A stretch of 64,000 nt of DNA from Candidatus Poribacteria bacterium (GCA_022827625.1 JAJEIE010000027.1:62001-126000), one strand, 5' to 3'. Positions 16,918 to 25,116 are shown, counted from the stretch's first letter. Notes: generated from the letters alone by a model not told the origin. Translations and numbers: made by a program.

Positions 16918-17709
16918 ATGAAACAATTATTTGGTTACATCTCCCTGCTCTGCGCGTTGCTGTTTATAATGGTGGGATACGTTCAGGCAGATCTGGCGGA
17001 AGGGCTTGTTGTCTATTTCACGTTTGATAATGTGAAGGGTAAGGCGATTGTTGACGATTCCGGCAATGGGTTGGACGCCGATATCATCGCCAATACCGAA
17101 ATTGTGAAAGGTAAATACGGGGACGCGATTCGCATTACAAACGTAGGAGCGGATTGTGTTAACGTGCCAGCCTCGGATGACCTGAAAATCACGGGTGAAA
17201 TCACGATGGCGGCTTGGATCAATCAGGACTCTTGGGCCACTGACGCGCAGTGGTTCGACAAAAACTGCCATAACGGAGGTGAACATTCCTCCTACGGCAT
17301 CGGTGCTTTTAACGGCGGCGCGAATTTCAATATGTTCTTGGGAACCGGCAACAGTAGACCGACACTGAGCCAGCCGCATGCCCTGGATACGAAGACATGG
17401 CATCACGTCGTTGGAACGTACGATGGCTCAACCATGAAGGTTTATGTTGATGGAGAAGTCGCCGCGGAGAAAGACGAAAAGTTTGATTTCAAAGGCACCA
17501 ACGATCAGGACTTACGGATCGGGTGTTCTAAGGACAGACCGAATTATACGTTCGAGAACGGTTCTATCGACGAAGCGGCAGTCTGGCGGCGTGCACTCAG
17601 CGAAGGCGAAATCCAAGAGATAATGAACGAGGGGTTCCTCGCAGTGTCCCCGCTTGATAAGGCTGCAACAACGTGGGGCAATATTAAACGAACAACTGGC
17701 ACACGCTAA
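16918..17709 (+). CDS. Secreted LamG-domain protein with C-terminal TTWGNIK tag
   Basis: 263 aa, third LamG paralogue on this strand and the most diverged. The signal peptide ends near VGYVQA. LamG landmarks are LVVYFTFDNVKGK, DSGNGLDADI, WHHVVGTYDGSTMKVYVDG and SIDEAAVWRRALSEGEI. The tail reads AVSPLDKAATTWGNIK, then a few residues. It starts almost like the 13680 gene (MKQLFGYI), including the leader, so the pair shares an ancestor, with the propeller-like gene placed between them. Confidence 0.9.
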   Translation: MKQLFGYISLLCALLFIMVGYVQADLAEGLVVYFTFDNVKGKAIVDDSGNGLDADIIANTEIVKGKYGDAIRITNVGADCVNVPASDDLKITGEITMAAWINQDSWATDAQWFDKNCHNGGEHSSYGIGAFNGGANFNMFLGTGNSRPTLSQPHALDTKTWHHVVGTYDGSTMKVYVDGEVAAEKDEKFDFKGTNDQDLRIGCSKDRPNYTFENGSIDEAAVWRRALSEGEIQEIMNEGFLAVSPLDKAATTWGNIKRTTGTR

Positions 17710-17796
17710 ATACGGACTTTCGTAAACATTAAATGGCACAGGTGTTAGCCTTAAAGATGGGAAATACCTGTGCCTTTCTATAGGGACGGAGAAAAA

Positions 17797-18876
17797 ATGG
17801 TAAAAATCGGAATTATTGGTATCGGATTCATGGGTATGATTCACTACTATGGAATTCAGCGCGCCACGGGTGCTGAAGTGGTTGCTATTTGCACACGAGA
17901 TCCAAAAAAACTTTCTGGTGATTGGACGGGTATTCAGGGCAATTTTGGACCCCGCGGCGGTATGGAGGACCTCTCAAACGTCCGGAAATATAGTGAAATA
18001 GACGAGTTCCTCGCCGATGAGGAGATTGATCTGGTCGATATTTGTCTACCGACACACCTCCACAAATCTGTCAGCACGGCATCTCTTGCGGCTGGGAAAC
18101 ACACACTCGTTGAGAAACCGATCTCTATTGGTATTGATGATGCGAATGAACTCGTTGACCTGGCGGAAAAGATAGGGGCAGAACGGAAGGCTGCCCTTCA
18201 GGGTCCATGTTTTCTGATGGTGGCGCATGTGTTGCCTTTCTTTGCCGAATATGCGTATGCAAAACGGATAGTGGAAGAAGGAAAGTACGGTGAATTGCTC
18301 GGTGCGCATTTCAAACGTATCACCTCCAGACCTGGGCGACCCCGAAATATTGATGACCTCGAAAAGAGTGGCGGTCCGGGGATCGACTTGCACATCCACG
18401 ACACGCATTTTATTCAATTGCTCTGTGGCGTTCCGGATGCTGTGTTTTCTCAAGGGAAACTCGCAGGCGGCAACTATGTAGAGTATTTGACGACACAGTA
18501 CATCTACAACGATAAAAATATCTCCGTGAGTTGTTCATCTGGCGGGGCAACCCAGCGTGGACGTGCGTTCTCACACGGGTTTGAAATCTATCTTGAAAGA
18601 GCCACGCTCCTTTACGACTTCTCAACATTAGCGGGTGAAGCGTCTACTGCGGTGCCGTTGACACTTCTGAATGACGAGGGTGAAGTCGAAGAGGTGGATT
18701 TGGGGGATGTTGATCCGATTGATGCTTTTACTGCTGAGCTTCAATACGCAGTTGATGCGATTGATTGGGAAAACGAACCAGCGGCACTCTCAGGGGTTGG
18801 GGCAAGAGATGCGCTGCTGCTCTGTTACAAAGAGGCGGAATCGATTAGAACGGGTGAGATTGTTCCGATTCGTTAG
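17797..18876 (+). CDS. Gfo/Idh/MocA-family NAD(P)-dependent oxidoreductase
   Basis: 359 aa from the ATG at 17797, preceded by GGGACGGAG; the frame is open 9 codons further. The Rossmann motif is GIIGIGFMGMIHYYG. The family signature EKPISIG near residue 106 supplies the catalytic lysine. A second conserved patch, GGPGIDLHIHDTHFIQLLCG, holds the Asp/His pair of this family. Members oxidise or dehydrate sugars, inositols and related polyols. The substrate is not clear. It follows the LamG gene by 87 bp and is probably transcribed separately. Confidence 0.92.
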   Translation: MVKIGIIGIGFMGMIHYYGIQRATGAEVVAICTRDPKKLSGDWTGIQGNFGPRGGMEDLSNVRKYSEIDEFLADEEIDLVDICLPTHLHKSVSTASLAAGKHTLVEKPISIGIDDANELVDLAEKIGAERKAALQGPCFLMVAHVLPFFAEYAYAKRIVEEGKYGELLGAHFKRITSRPGRPRNIDDLEKSGGPGIDLHIHDTHFIQLLCGVPDAVFSQGKLAGGNYVEYLTTQYIYNDKNISVSCSSGGATQRGRAFSHGFEIYLERATLLYDFSTLAGEASTAVPLTLLNDEGEVEEVDLGDVDPIDAFTAELQYAVDAIDWENEPAALSGVGARDALLLCYKEAESIRTGEIVPIR

Positions 18877-18895
18877 GGTATGCGTGTGTTGTTAC

Positions 18896-18923
18896 GGCGC
18901 GTCGGCGCGTGCCTACTACTTTG
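18896..18923. repeat. Small palindromic repeat, family B
   Basis: GGCGCGTCGGCGCGTGCC followed by TACTACTTT. A second copy (GGCACGTCGGCGCGTGCC TACTACTTT) lies at 18962-18988, and a diverged one (GGCACACGGCGTGTGCC TACTACTTT) at 32210-32236. The constant right end TACTACTTTGT and the variable palindrome suggest one mobile family. Confidence 0.7.
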
Positions 18924-18961
18924 TTGTAGCATAGCCTGTTAGGCTGTGCAAACGTTATTAC

Positions 18962-18988
18962 GGCACGTCGGCGCGTGCCTACTACTTT
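18962..18988. repeat. Small palindromic repeat, family B, second copy
   Basis: Direct repeat of 18896-18923, 66 bp apart. Between the two is a small AGCCTGTTAGGCT hairpin. The copy ends 4 bp before the start codon of the following methyltransferase, so it forms that gene's whole leader. Confidence 0.7.
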
Positions 18989-18992
18989 TATA

Positions 18993-20120
18993 ATGACTTC
19001 CTTTTATTCCGTTAGCAATATTGGTGAACTCTATGTCCCCGTTGAATGTCGAGACGCTGTTTTCGCGCGGGCGCGCGTCAAGTTGTTCGCGCATCAGGAC
19101 TTAAGACATCTCAATCGGATCTTCACGCATATCCGGCACGGTGGCGTTGCTGTTGTGGAGGGACGGTGGGAGCAGGTTACGGATGTTATGGACTATATCC
19201 AACGCCACAAACAGGAGTTAGTCCAACATTCGCAGCGCGAGACCAAACCACGTGATCGAAGGGAATCGCGCGGACGATCCACAAGCCGTGCTTTGCAAGA
19301 AGCCTTGGCGAAACTCATGTGTTGGGCAGATGCGGATGGAGTATTGCAAGTTGAACCAGCACCTGCTCTTCCCTATCTATTAGAACTTGCGGGTGAACCG
19401 CCCGGCGCGAATGAAGGGAAGCCTTTTCTCCTATCCCTGACAAAAATCCAGCAGATTCAGAACGCGCTGGCGGATACATATCCTGTTCATGCGCTTGATG
19501 CTTCGCTTGTCGCTTCTGAAAATGTTCTTGCACCGCGCTCGCAGGAGACGATTGAATGTTTTCAGGAGGCGTTACAACACATCCGTGAACGGAACCCGAC
19601 TGTAGTTGCTGATATTGGATGTGGGAGTGGATGTTTGACCTTGTTGGCGAGGCAGGAATTGGGGGAACAGGCTCAGATATATGCCTCCGATCTGCTGCCA
19701 GAAGCCGTTGCAACGACGAAATTGAACCTTCAACGCCTGCTCTCGGATCCGGACGCTGTCCATGTTATGCCGCCGGGTGATCTCTTTGATCCTTTTCCTT
19801 CACGTCAATTTGATGTGGTTATCTTCAATGCACCGTGGGTTGTTGCCCGCGTCCGCAACCGAGCGGAACTTGCCATTCACGATGAGAAACAGGAGACGGT
19901 GAAACGCTTTTTTGCCCAAGTCTCGGATTTCCTGAAACCTGATGGCACGATTTTGTTGGGTTACGCTGATGCTTCGGGACCTAAGGCGATTCGGAATTTG
20001 GAGACGCTGATTGCGGAAGCCGGTTTTCAGATGGAAACTCTCTTTAAAAGGCGAGTCGCGACGCATCGTTCTAAACGGAAGTGGGAACAGATTCGGGTGT
20101 ATGTGTTGCGTAGGGTGTAG
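18993..20120 (+). CDS. HemK/PrmC-like SAM-dependent methyltransferase
   Basis: 375 aa from the ATG at 18993. Residues about 1-85 include a positively charged linker (RETKPRDRRESRGR), and residues 200-375 hold a class I methyltransferase fold. Motif I is VADIGCGSGCLTLLA, followed by YASDLLPEA. The catalytic motif reads FNAPWV where N-P-P-Y is normal for PrmC/RlmG-type enzymes, so Pro-Pro is replaced by Ala-Pro and Tyr by Trp. The enzyme may act on a protein, RNA or small-molecule amide or amine, but the altered motif leaves activity open. No Shine-Dalgarno is seen, because a family B repeat occupies the leader. Confidence 0.75.
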   Translation: MTSFYSVSNIGELYVPVECRDAVFARARVKLFAHQDLRHLNRIFTHIRHGGVAVVEGRWEQVTDVMDYIQRHKQELVQHSQRETKPRDRRESRGRSTSRALQEALAKLMCWADADGVLQVEPAPALPYLLELAGEPPGANEGKPFLLSLTKIQQIQNALADTYPVHALDASLVASENVLAPRSQETIECFQEALQHIRERNPTVVADIGCGSGCLTLLARQELGEQAQIYASDLLPEAVATTKLNLQRLLSDPDAVHVMPPGDLFDPFPSRQFDVVIFNAPWVVARVRNRAELAIHDEKQETVKRFFAQVSDFLKPDGTILLGYADASGPKAIRNLETLIAEAGFQMETLFKRRVATHRSKRKWEQIRVYVLRRV

Positions 20121-20165
20121 TGATTAAGGCTCGGAAATCTCGCAATTGCTAATGTGACGATGAAC

Positions 20166-20192
20166 GGGCGAGGTTGGGAAACCTCGCCTACC
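20166..20192. repeat. Small palindromic repeat, family A
   Basis: GGGCGAGGTTGGGAAACCTCGCC followed by TACC, between two convergent genes. It is the clearest member of the family. Confidence 0.75.
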
Positions 20193-20245
20193 TATTTTAA
20201 GGGACGTACTACAGAGTAGACACAGAACCTACCCCTATGGTGAAT

Positions 20246-21823
20246 TTATTCGCGAACAATGGACACCGGTGTTCCTTCCTGTAACCGATGTTGTTCACTC
20301 ACAATCACTTGTGTTCCATTGATGAGCCGCGAGATAATCTCTATTTCGCTCCCGTAGATACCGCCGACGTTTATCTGTTCTCGGTGCGCTGCATTTTCCC
20401 TAACAGTAAAGATAGTCCCGCTTCCATTCTGAATATGTAAGACTGCCTGTAAAGGGAGCAATTGTACGTTTTTCCGTTCACCTGTTTTGATGGAAACTGT
20501 GATTGTACCCCCAGGTTTCAGACTGCTATTGTGAGAAAGGGATCCGGCGGCATTCGGCACGGTTGCATGGACTATCACCGTGTTATTTTCACGGTCAACC
20601 GTTGGACTGATAAAATCAATCGTGCCGACAATATTCCGAATGCCGGCGTCCGTAGAAATCAAGGTGAGTTCGCCGTTGTTAATGCGGCGCGCGTCCCCGA
20701 CAGGCATGCGCCAGACGGCTTTGAGGTTATCAACCCCGATTATTGTAAATATCGGTTTCGCTGCAGGCGATGTGGCGGATAATGCGTGATCGCCGACATT
20801 TGCGTGGCGTGTTGCGATAATGCCGTTAATCGGGGATTTAATGGTAGTGTCATCTAATTGTTCTTGGGCGATTTTGAGCTGCTTTTCAGCTTGGCTCACC
20901 CCAGCTCTCGCGTTTTCAATCTCGTGTTCCCACGATTTCGCTTCCACAAGTTTCTGTGCCGCACTGAAATCGGCTTGGGCTTGTGTGACCTTTGATTCTG
21001 CCAAAGCGATCTCACGTTCCCACGCGCGGATTTCCACGAGTTTCTGTGCAACATCTAATTCTGCTTTTGCTCTTTCCACGGAAGGATGCCTCGCTCCCTC
21101 CTGAAATTGACCTGCTGTAACGACGGCTTCTTCGTAGCGGGTTTGTGCGACTTTCAAGCGGTTTTCTGCTGCTTCAAAATCGCTGTCGCTGACGTGCTGT
21201 TTTTCATGCAGGGACTTTGTTCGTTCAAAATCTAACTGCGCTTTGTCGAGTTCCACTTTTGCCCGTGTCAGCGACTGCTCTGCATTTGTTTCCGATTTTT
21301 CGATTGTTTCTTTAGCTGCTTGGTACGCCACTTCTGCCTGCACGAGTTGATTCCGAATACGCATCTCAGCAAGTGACTTCGTTTCCGTGAGCTGCGACTG
21401 CGCCGTCATGAGTGTTTCCTGTGAGACGGCTAACTGAGACTCAACGCGTGCTTGGGCGTTTGCTTGTGTTGATGTGAGTTGAGATTGTGCCCTGCTCAAT
21501 GCTGATTCTGCGCGTATCACGGCGAGTGTTGCCTCGCTCGAATCGGTCTCTACGAGTACATCGCCTTTCGCTACATTTTGTCCGACTGTTGCACCCAATG
21601 CGACAATTTTTCCTGAAACATTGGCGAATGCTTGGACTTCTGCTTGTGGTTCTAAGTGTCCGCTGTACTGCTGCGTGGAAACAATCGTACCGCGTCTCGC
21701 TGTTGTAACCGATACGGCTACCGGCGATGTCGCTTCTTGGGCAGTTACATTGCCAACACTTAAACAACAGATAACAGCAAGGAGTTTTATCAGGTCGGTT
21801 TTCAAAACGTGTTTATTGGTCAT
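20246..21823 (-). CDS. HlyD-family periplasmic adaptor of an efflux pump
   Basis: 525 aa membrane-fusion protein. The signal peptide is about 28 residues (ends NVTAQ). It is followed by a lipoyl half-motif GKIVALGATVGQNVAKGDVL. A long coiled-coil hairpin covers about residues 100-310. The returning half reads IKSPINGIIATRHANVGD, and beta-barrel strands follow. The hairpin is unusually long and contains a tandem copy of a unit near AQKLVEIRAWEREI / AQKLVEAKSWEHEI, about 32 residues each. No inner-membrane pump or outer-membrane channel gene is nearby. It overlaps the end of msrA by 11 bp, so the pair is one transcript. Confidence 0.9.
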   Translation of the reverse strand: MTNKHVLKTDLIKLLAVICCLSVGNVTAQEATSPVAVSVTTARRGTIVSTQQYSGHLEPQAEVQAFANVSGKIVALGATVGQNVAKGDVLVETDSSEATLAVIRAESALSRAQSQLTSTQANAQARVESQLAVSQETLMTAQSQLTETKSLAEMRIRNQLVQAEVAYQAAKETIEKSETNAEQSLTRAKVELDKAQLDFERTKSLHEKQHVSDSDFEAAENRLKVAQTRYEEAVVTAGQFQEGARHPSVERAKAELDVAQKLVEIRAWEREIALAESKVTQAQADFSAAQKLVEAKSWEHEIENARAGVSQAEKQLKIAQEQLDDTTIKSPINGIIATRHANVGDHALSATSPAAKPIFTIIGVDNLKAVWRMPVGDARRINNGELTLISTDAGIRNIVGTIDFISPTVDRENNTVIVHATVPNAAGSLSHNSSLKPGGTITVSIKTGERKNVQLLPLQAVLHIQNGSGTIFTVRENAAHREQINVGGIYGSEIEIISRLINGTQVIVSEQHRLQEGTPVSIVRE

Positions 21824-22355
21824 TTTTGAGTTTATCCTTGAAATCCTTTGTGAACTTTTTCATTTTCGGGTAGATTACGAATTGGCAGTAAGGCTGCCTT
21901 GGGTTCAGTTCAAAATAGTTTTGGTGGTAATCTTCAGCAGGATAGAAGGCATCTATTGGCGTAATTTCCGTAACAATTGGGGCTTCCCACAGATCGGAAG
22001 CGTCCGTCTCTGCTTTAGATTTTTCAGCGATGCGTTGTTGTTCTTCCGTGTGATAAAAGATCGCCGATCGGTATTGGGTGCCGACATCAGCACCTTGGCG
22101 ATTTAACGTTGTTGGGTCGTGTGTGCACCAGAAAACTTCCAGTAATTCTTCATAAGAGATAACGCTCGGATCGAATTGAATCTGAATCACTTCAGCGTGG
22201 CCCGTCATTCCCATACACACCGCTTGATAAGTCGGGTTGACGGTCGTTCCACCGGTGTATCCTGAGACGACCTCATGAACGCCTTTCAGTTGTAGAAAGA
22301 CTGCCTCGACACACCAAAAGCAACCTGCTCCAAACGTCGCTGTTTCCAATTGCAT
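21813..22355 (-). CDS. msrA: Peptide methionine sulfoxide reductase MsrA
   Basis: 180 aa enzyme that repairs S-methionine sulfoxide with thioredoxin as electron donor. The catalytic motif FGAGCFWCVEAVF (Cys near residue 12) opens the protein, and SGYTGG and HAEVIQIQFDP follow in the expected order. The C-terminal residues DFKDKLK are charged. The start overlaps no other gene; the last 11 bp overlap the HlyD adaptor. No signal peptide, so cytoplasmic. Confidence 0.95.
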   Translation of the reverse strand: MQLETATFGAGCFWCVEAVFLQLKGVHEVVSGYTGGTTVNPTYQAVCMGMTGHAEVIQIQFDPSVISYEELLEVFWCTHDPTTLNRQGADVGTQYRSAIFYHTEEQQRIAEKSKAETDASDLWEAPIVTEITPIDAFYPAEDYHQNYFELNPRQPYCQFVIYPKMKKFTKDFKDKLKNDQ

Positions 22356-22407
22356 TTTTTCTAGACGGCTTTCGCGTCGTGGCGAAGTCCGCGCCTCTCC
22401 TTTTAAT

Positions 22408-22441
22408 AGTTGTCAGTCGTCAGTTGTCGGTTATCGGTTAA
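22408..22441. repeat. Dispersed intergenic repeat (GTCAGTTGTCGGTTATCGG units)
   Basis: Tandem imperfect units AGTTGTCAGTC, GTCAGTTGTCGG and TTATCGGTTAA upstream of msrA. Related copies lie at 7988-8023 and 60818-60908. Some translate as short spurious peptides, which are not genes. Confidence 0.5.
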
Positions 22442-22513
22442 GAGACACTCTGGTAACAAACGTCGGTTCGGTAAAGATATTGTAGCACAAATTGTGAGTT
22501 TGTGGCATGTACA

Positions 22514-22537
22514 GTGCAAACTAACAGTTTGCGGTAC
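22514..22537. repeat. Small palindromic repeat, GCAAACTAACAGTTTGC type
   Basis: Perfect hairpin GCAAACT AAC AGTTTGC with flanking GT and GGTAC. It is a reverse-complement match to 14606-14631. Confidence 0.65.
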
Positions 22538-22593
22538 GCGTAGAAATCTTTTATCGAGCTCACGTTTAACTGCTTCAGCTGCGTATGCCGAAC

Positions 22594-22622
22594 TTGCAAA
22601 AAGTCAAAAACTGTGCTATACT
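22594..22622 (+). promoter_or_regulatory. Promoter placing transcription start at the ATG of the HEAT lipoprotein
   Basis: TTGCAA at 22594-22599 and TATACT at 22617-22622 with a 17-bp spacer. The start codon is at 22631, only 8 bp after the -10 box, which is where transcription itself would begin. No Shine-Dalgarno is visible. The mRNA is therefore predicted to be leaderless or nearly so. Confidence 0.65.
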
Positions 22623-22630
22623 CCTGAACT

Positions 22631-23302
22631 ATGAAACGCTTTTTCTTACTCTCCATATTTCTATGCTTGATGGCGTGTCAATCAGAGGATCAACGGGCAA
22701 AAGCACTTGTCAACCAACTGGGTGACACAGAAGTGTTTCGTCGCACTGAGGCGGGTGAAGCCTTAGTCGAGATGGGACCCGCGGCGATTGATGCCCTGAT
22801 TCACGGGGTGTCCGATGAAAATCCTCAGATTCGTGAGATGTCAATATGGACACTCAGCGAGATCAAGACGCCGACGGCTCGCGTTGTGCCTGCCATTATC
22901 ACCTCCCTTGCCGATCCAGAGGAGACGGTTCGCGTTGTCGGCTCAGTTGCGCTTCAGAATATAGGTGAACTCGCTGTGCCGTATCTTATAGATGCCTTAA
23001 CCGCACCGTCGGCAGACATTCGACTGAATGCCGCCTATGCGTTAGGTGAAATCGGCAAGCCGCTGGATACTATTATGCCTGCGCTTATTAAGGCACTCAC
23101 AGATACGGAGTGGAACGTCCGTCGGCTTGTTGTCCGTGCTTTGATTAGGATAGGCACTCCAGCCGTTGATCCGTTGATTCAGGCACTGCATTCACCCGAT
23201 CAAGATCTCCGTCGCATGGCAGAACGGGCTTTGAACGACATGGGCACTGTACAGGCACTTCGGGCGATTACAGCAGCAAAACGACGGTCGCTTGACCGCT
23301 GA
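22631..23302 (+). CDS. HEAT-repeat lipoprotein
   Basis: 223 aa. The N-terminus MKRFFLLSIFLCLMACQSED is a lipoprotein signal; cleavage would fall before Cys-16 (lipobox LMAC). The rest is four to five HEAT/PBS-lyase-type repeats, such as DTEVFRRTEAGEALVEMGPAAIDALIHG, PEETVRVVGSVALQNIGE and DTEWNVRRLVVRALIRIGT. It probably sits in a membrane leaflet as a scaffold. It is divergent from msrA and convergent with the following gene. A promoter for a near-leaderless transcript precedes it. Confidence 0.88.
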   Translation: MKRFFLLSIFLCLMACQSEDQRAKALVNQLGDTEVFRRTEAGEALVEMGPAAIDALIHGVSDENPQIREMSIWTLSEIKTPTARVVPAIITSLADPEETVRVVGSVALQNIGELAVPYLIDALTAPSADIRLNAAYALGEIGKPLDTIMPALIKALTDTEWNVRRLVVRALIRIGTPAVDPLIQALHSPDQDLRRMAERALNDMGTVQALRAITAAKRRSLDR

Positions 23303-23304
23303 AT

Positions 23305-24297
23305 CTATTCAGGCGAAATTCTTTGCCCCTCAGTCCGGAGGCAGTCGTCCCAATAGGAGACAGTGTACGTCCTTACAGCATCGGGTTGATGTGATTGTTC
23401 GAGGTACTGCGAGATCCACTCGAACAACTGTTGTCGGAGCGACGGTCGAATTTCACCCTCAACGTAAGCCAGTTCGTGGAAGTCCTGCCGCGTATCTGCA
23501 TCTAACTGGAAATCAATTTGACGATACAGCACAAGGTTGACTATCAATCCAAGTGTGAGCTGCTCAATGGGATTCGGAAAAATGCTAAGCGGTGGATCGA
23601 GCGCGAATAGATTTTTCTGTGGTAAGGCGTGAACGTAGTGGCATCGGTTCTCGATGCACGCCAGTTGTCGGTCAATCGTATCAACCTCAGCCAAGTGGAT
23701 AAATGCTCTTGGAAAATCTGCCTCTCTGATTGTTACCTGAAGCGTCCGAATCGTCGTCCTATAGGTTAGCAACGCCTTTAGAAATTCGAGTTCCGTCTGT
23801 GTATAAATTTGGATGCTTTCGGTCTCCATATCCGTGTAGTTTGCCCCGAGAATCCGTTCTTCATCCGATGTGGGTGGTAAAATTGCCCCGTTGTCTAAAA
23901 GGTGTCGTGCTCTTTCTAACAATTTTTCTGTGAGCGTATTGCCGATTTGGAAGAACTTGACGACACGGTTTTTGCAGAGAAGGCGAACTGCTTTATCAAG
24001 ATCGCCTTTGCTGCCGTATTCTAATCCGAGACTGGTAAGCGTAAATGCGGTTTGAATGTGCGTTCGGAGTGCCGACTCATCGGAGAGATCTCTCGTCTTC
24101 ATTGTAATGAGTTTGTGGGCAATCGCGGCGATGTTCTGGTAAAGCGTATCCGCTTGTTCACGCGGAATGCCGTCAAGGGTATCTCCGTGTGCGAGTGCTT
24201 GTGCGAGAAAGAGCCGGCTGTCAAGCGTTGCATCCGCTACAAGGGAAAACCTATTCGTTTTTGTCGTCGAGTGCATCGTCGTCATCATCCTCATCAA
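23305..24297 (-). CDS. Hypothetical protein, C-terminal half of a DUF6178-like pair
   Basis: About 330 aa, entirely helical in appearance, with no signal peptide. I recognise no catalytic motif. Segments such as LDSRLFLAQALAHGDTLDGI and EQLTLGLIVNLVLYRQIDFQ are compatible with the second half of long DUF6178-type proteins. It overlaps the upstream gene's acidic tail by 47 bp in another frame. Several alternative ATGs exist (24297, 24288, 24285, 24276), and the last is the least repetitive choice. The overlap suggests that one ancestral gene was split or that the two products interact. Confidence 0.6.
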   Translation of the reverse strand: MMRMMTTMHSTTKTNRFSLVADATLDSRLFLAQALAHGDTLDGIPREQADTLYQNIAAIAHKLITMKTRDLSDESALRTHIQTAFTLTSLGLEYGSKGDLDKAVRLLCKNRVVKFFQIGNTLTEKLLERARHLLDNGAILPPTSDEERILGANYTDMETESIQIYTQTELEFLKALLTYRTTIRTLQVTIREADFPRAFIHLAEVDTIDRQLACIENRCHYVHALPQKNLFALDPPLSIFPNPIEQLTLGLIVNLVLYRQIDFQLDADTRQDFHELAYVEGEIRPSLRQQLFEWISQYLEQSHQPDAVRTYTVSYWDDCLRTEGQRISPE

Positions 24298-25066
24298 GTG
24301 TAAGTGATTCTAAATCGACCTTTTCCATGAGATCGGCTTCGGTGACATCAATACCGGTTTCCTTATCCCGCGTCTGGACGCGTTCCGCTCTATCTGCTTT
24401 TGCGGCATCGAAAACAGCAGCGAGTTCAGCCTCGACGTTGCCCTCGGTGTCAATCGCGAAGAGTTCGCTGATGAGCAGACCAAATATCTCATGGTCTGCT
24501 TCCCAGATAGCATCGCAAATTGCTCGTGCGCGTTCGTCAACGTAGTCAATCGCAGGTGAGCCGGGGTCCATGAATTCGTTTTCAAGGAGCATCGCGGTAT
24601 GCTGATCTTTGACGACGATGCGGCCGTGGAGGAGTGCTGCCAAGAGTCGGATGTCGAGTTCTCTGAGGAATCGCCCGAGATCGTTCCGTTCGCATTCAGA
24701 AAGTTCAAAAAGCCAGAGGTCCAACGACTCTTCATCAAGTTTTCCGTCTTGCCAAACGGCGACGTCGAGAAGTTCCTCAAATTGTTCGTTTGAGAGGCAC
24801 GGCAATAGTATCGAGGCGAGTCCTGTACCGAGCATTGTGTCAAGGACTTGGAGTACATCCTCGGTAGGACTTTCCTGAATCAGTTCGGTACAGTCGGGTA
24901 CGAGATAATACAGCTGCTCCCGTGATTTTGGGTTACGGGTTGCAGAGAGTATCTCTAATTGCTGATGCTTTTCGTAGCTTTGAAAGAGGAGTTCTGCTTC
25001 GCGCGTGGGTAGAGACAGCAGTTTCTTACTTTCGGAGCGTAGCGCTATTGTTTTCGGACTGTTCAT
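24251..25066 (-). CDS. DUF6178-like protein with acidic tail
   Basis: 271 aa; GGAG lies 7 bp before the ATG. Helical repeats including VLDTMLGTGLASILLPCLSNEQFEELLDVAVWQDGKL and LDLWLFELSECERNDLGRFL recall the N-terminal part of DUF6178 proteins, whose function is not known. The last 15 residues are almost all Asp/Glu (DEDDDDDALDD). It continues straight into the overlapping downstream gene. The family name is from memory of its layout, so treat it as a hint. Confidence 0.55.
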   Translation of the reverse strand: MNSPKTIALRSESKKLLSLPTREAELLFQSYEKHQQLEILSATRNPKSREQLYYLVPDCTELIQESPTEDVLQVLDTMLGTGLASILLPCLSNEQFEELLDVAVWQDGKLDEESLDLWLFELSECERNDLGRFLRELDIRLLAALLHGRIVVKDQHTAMLLENEFMDPGSPAIDYVDERARAICDAIWEADHEIFGLLISELFAIDTEGNVEAELAAVFDAAKADRAERVQTRDKETGIDVTEADLMEKVDLESLTLDEDDDDDALDDKNE

Positions 25067-25116
25067 GCCGACTTCTCCATTATGAAACGGGTTCGGATAC
25101 CGAGTAGTGCCTTACT

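Noticed and set aside
22410-22634. Short open frame beginning MSVVSCRLSVK
   Set aside because: It is the translation of a dispersed GTCGG-type repeat; a similar peptide comes from the repeat near 7991.
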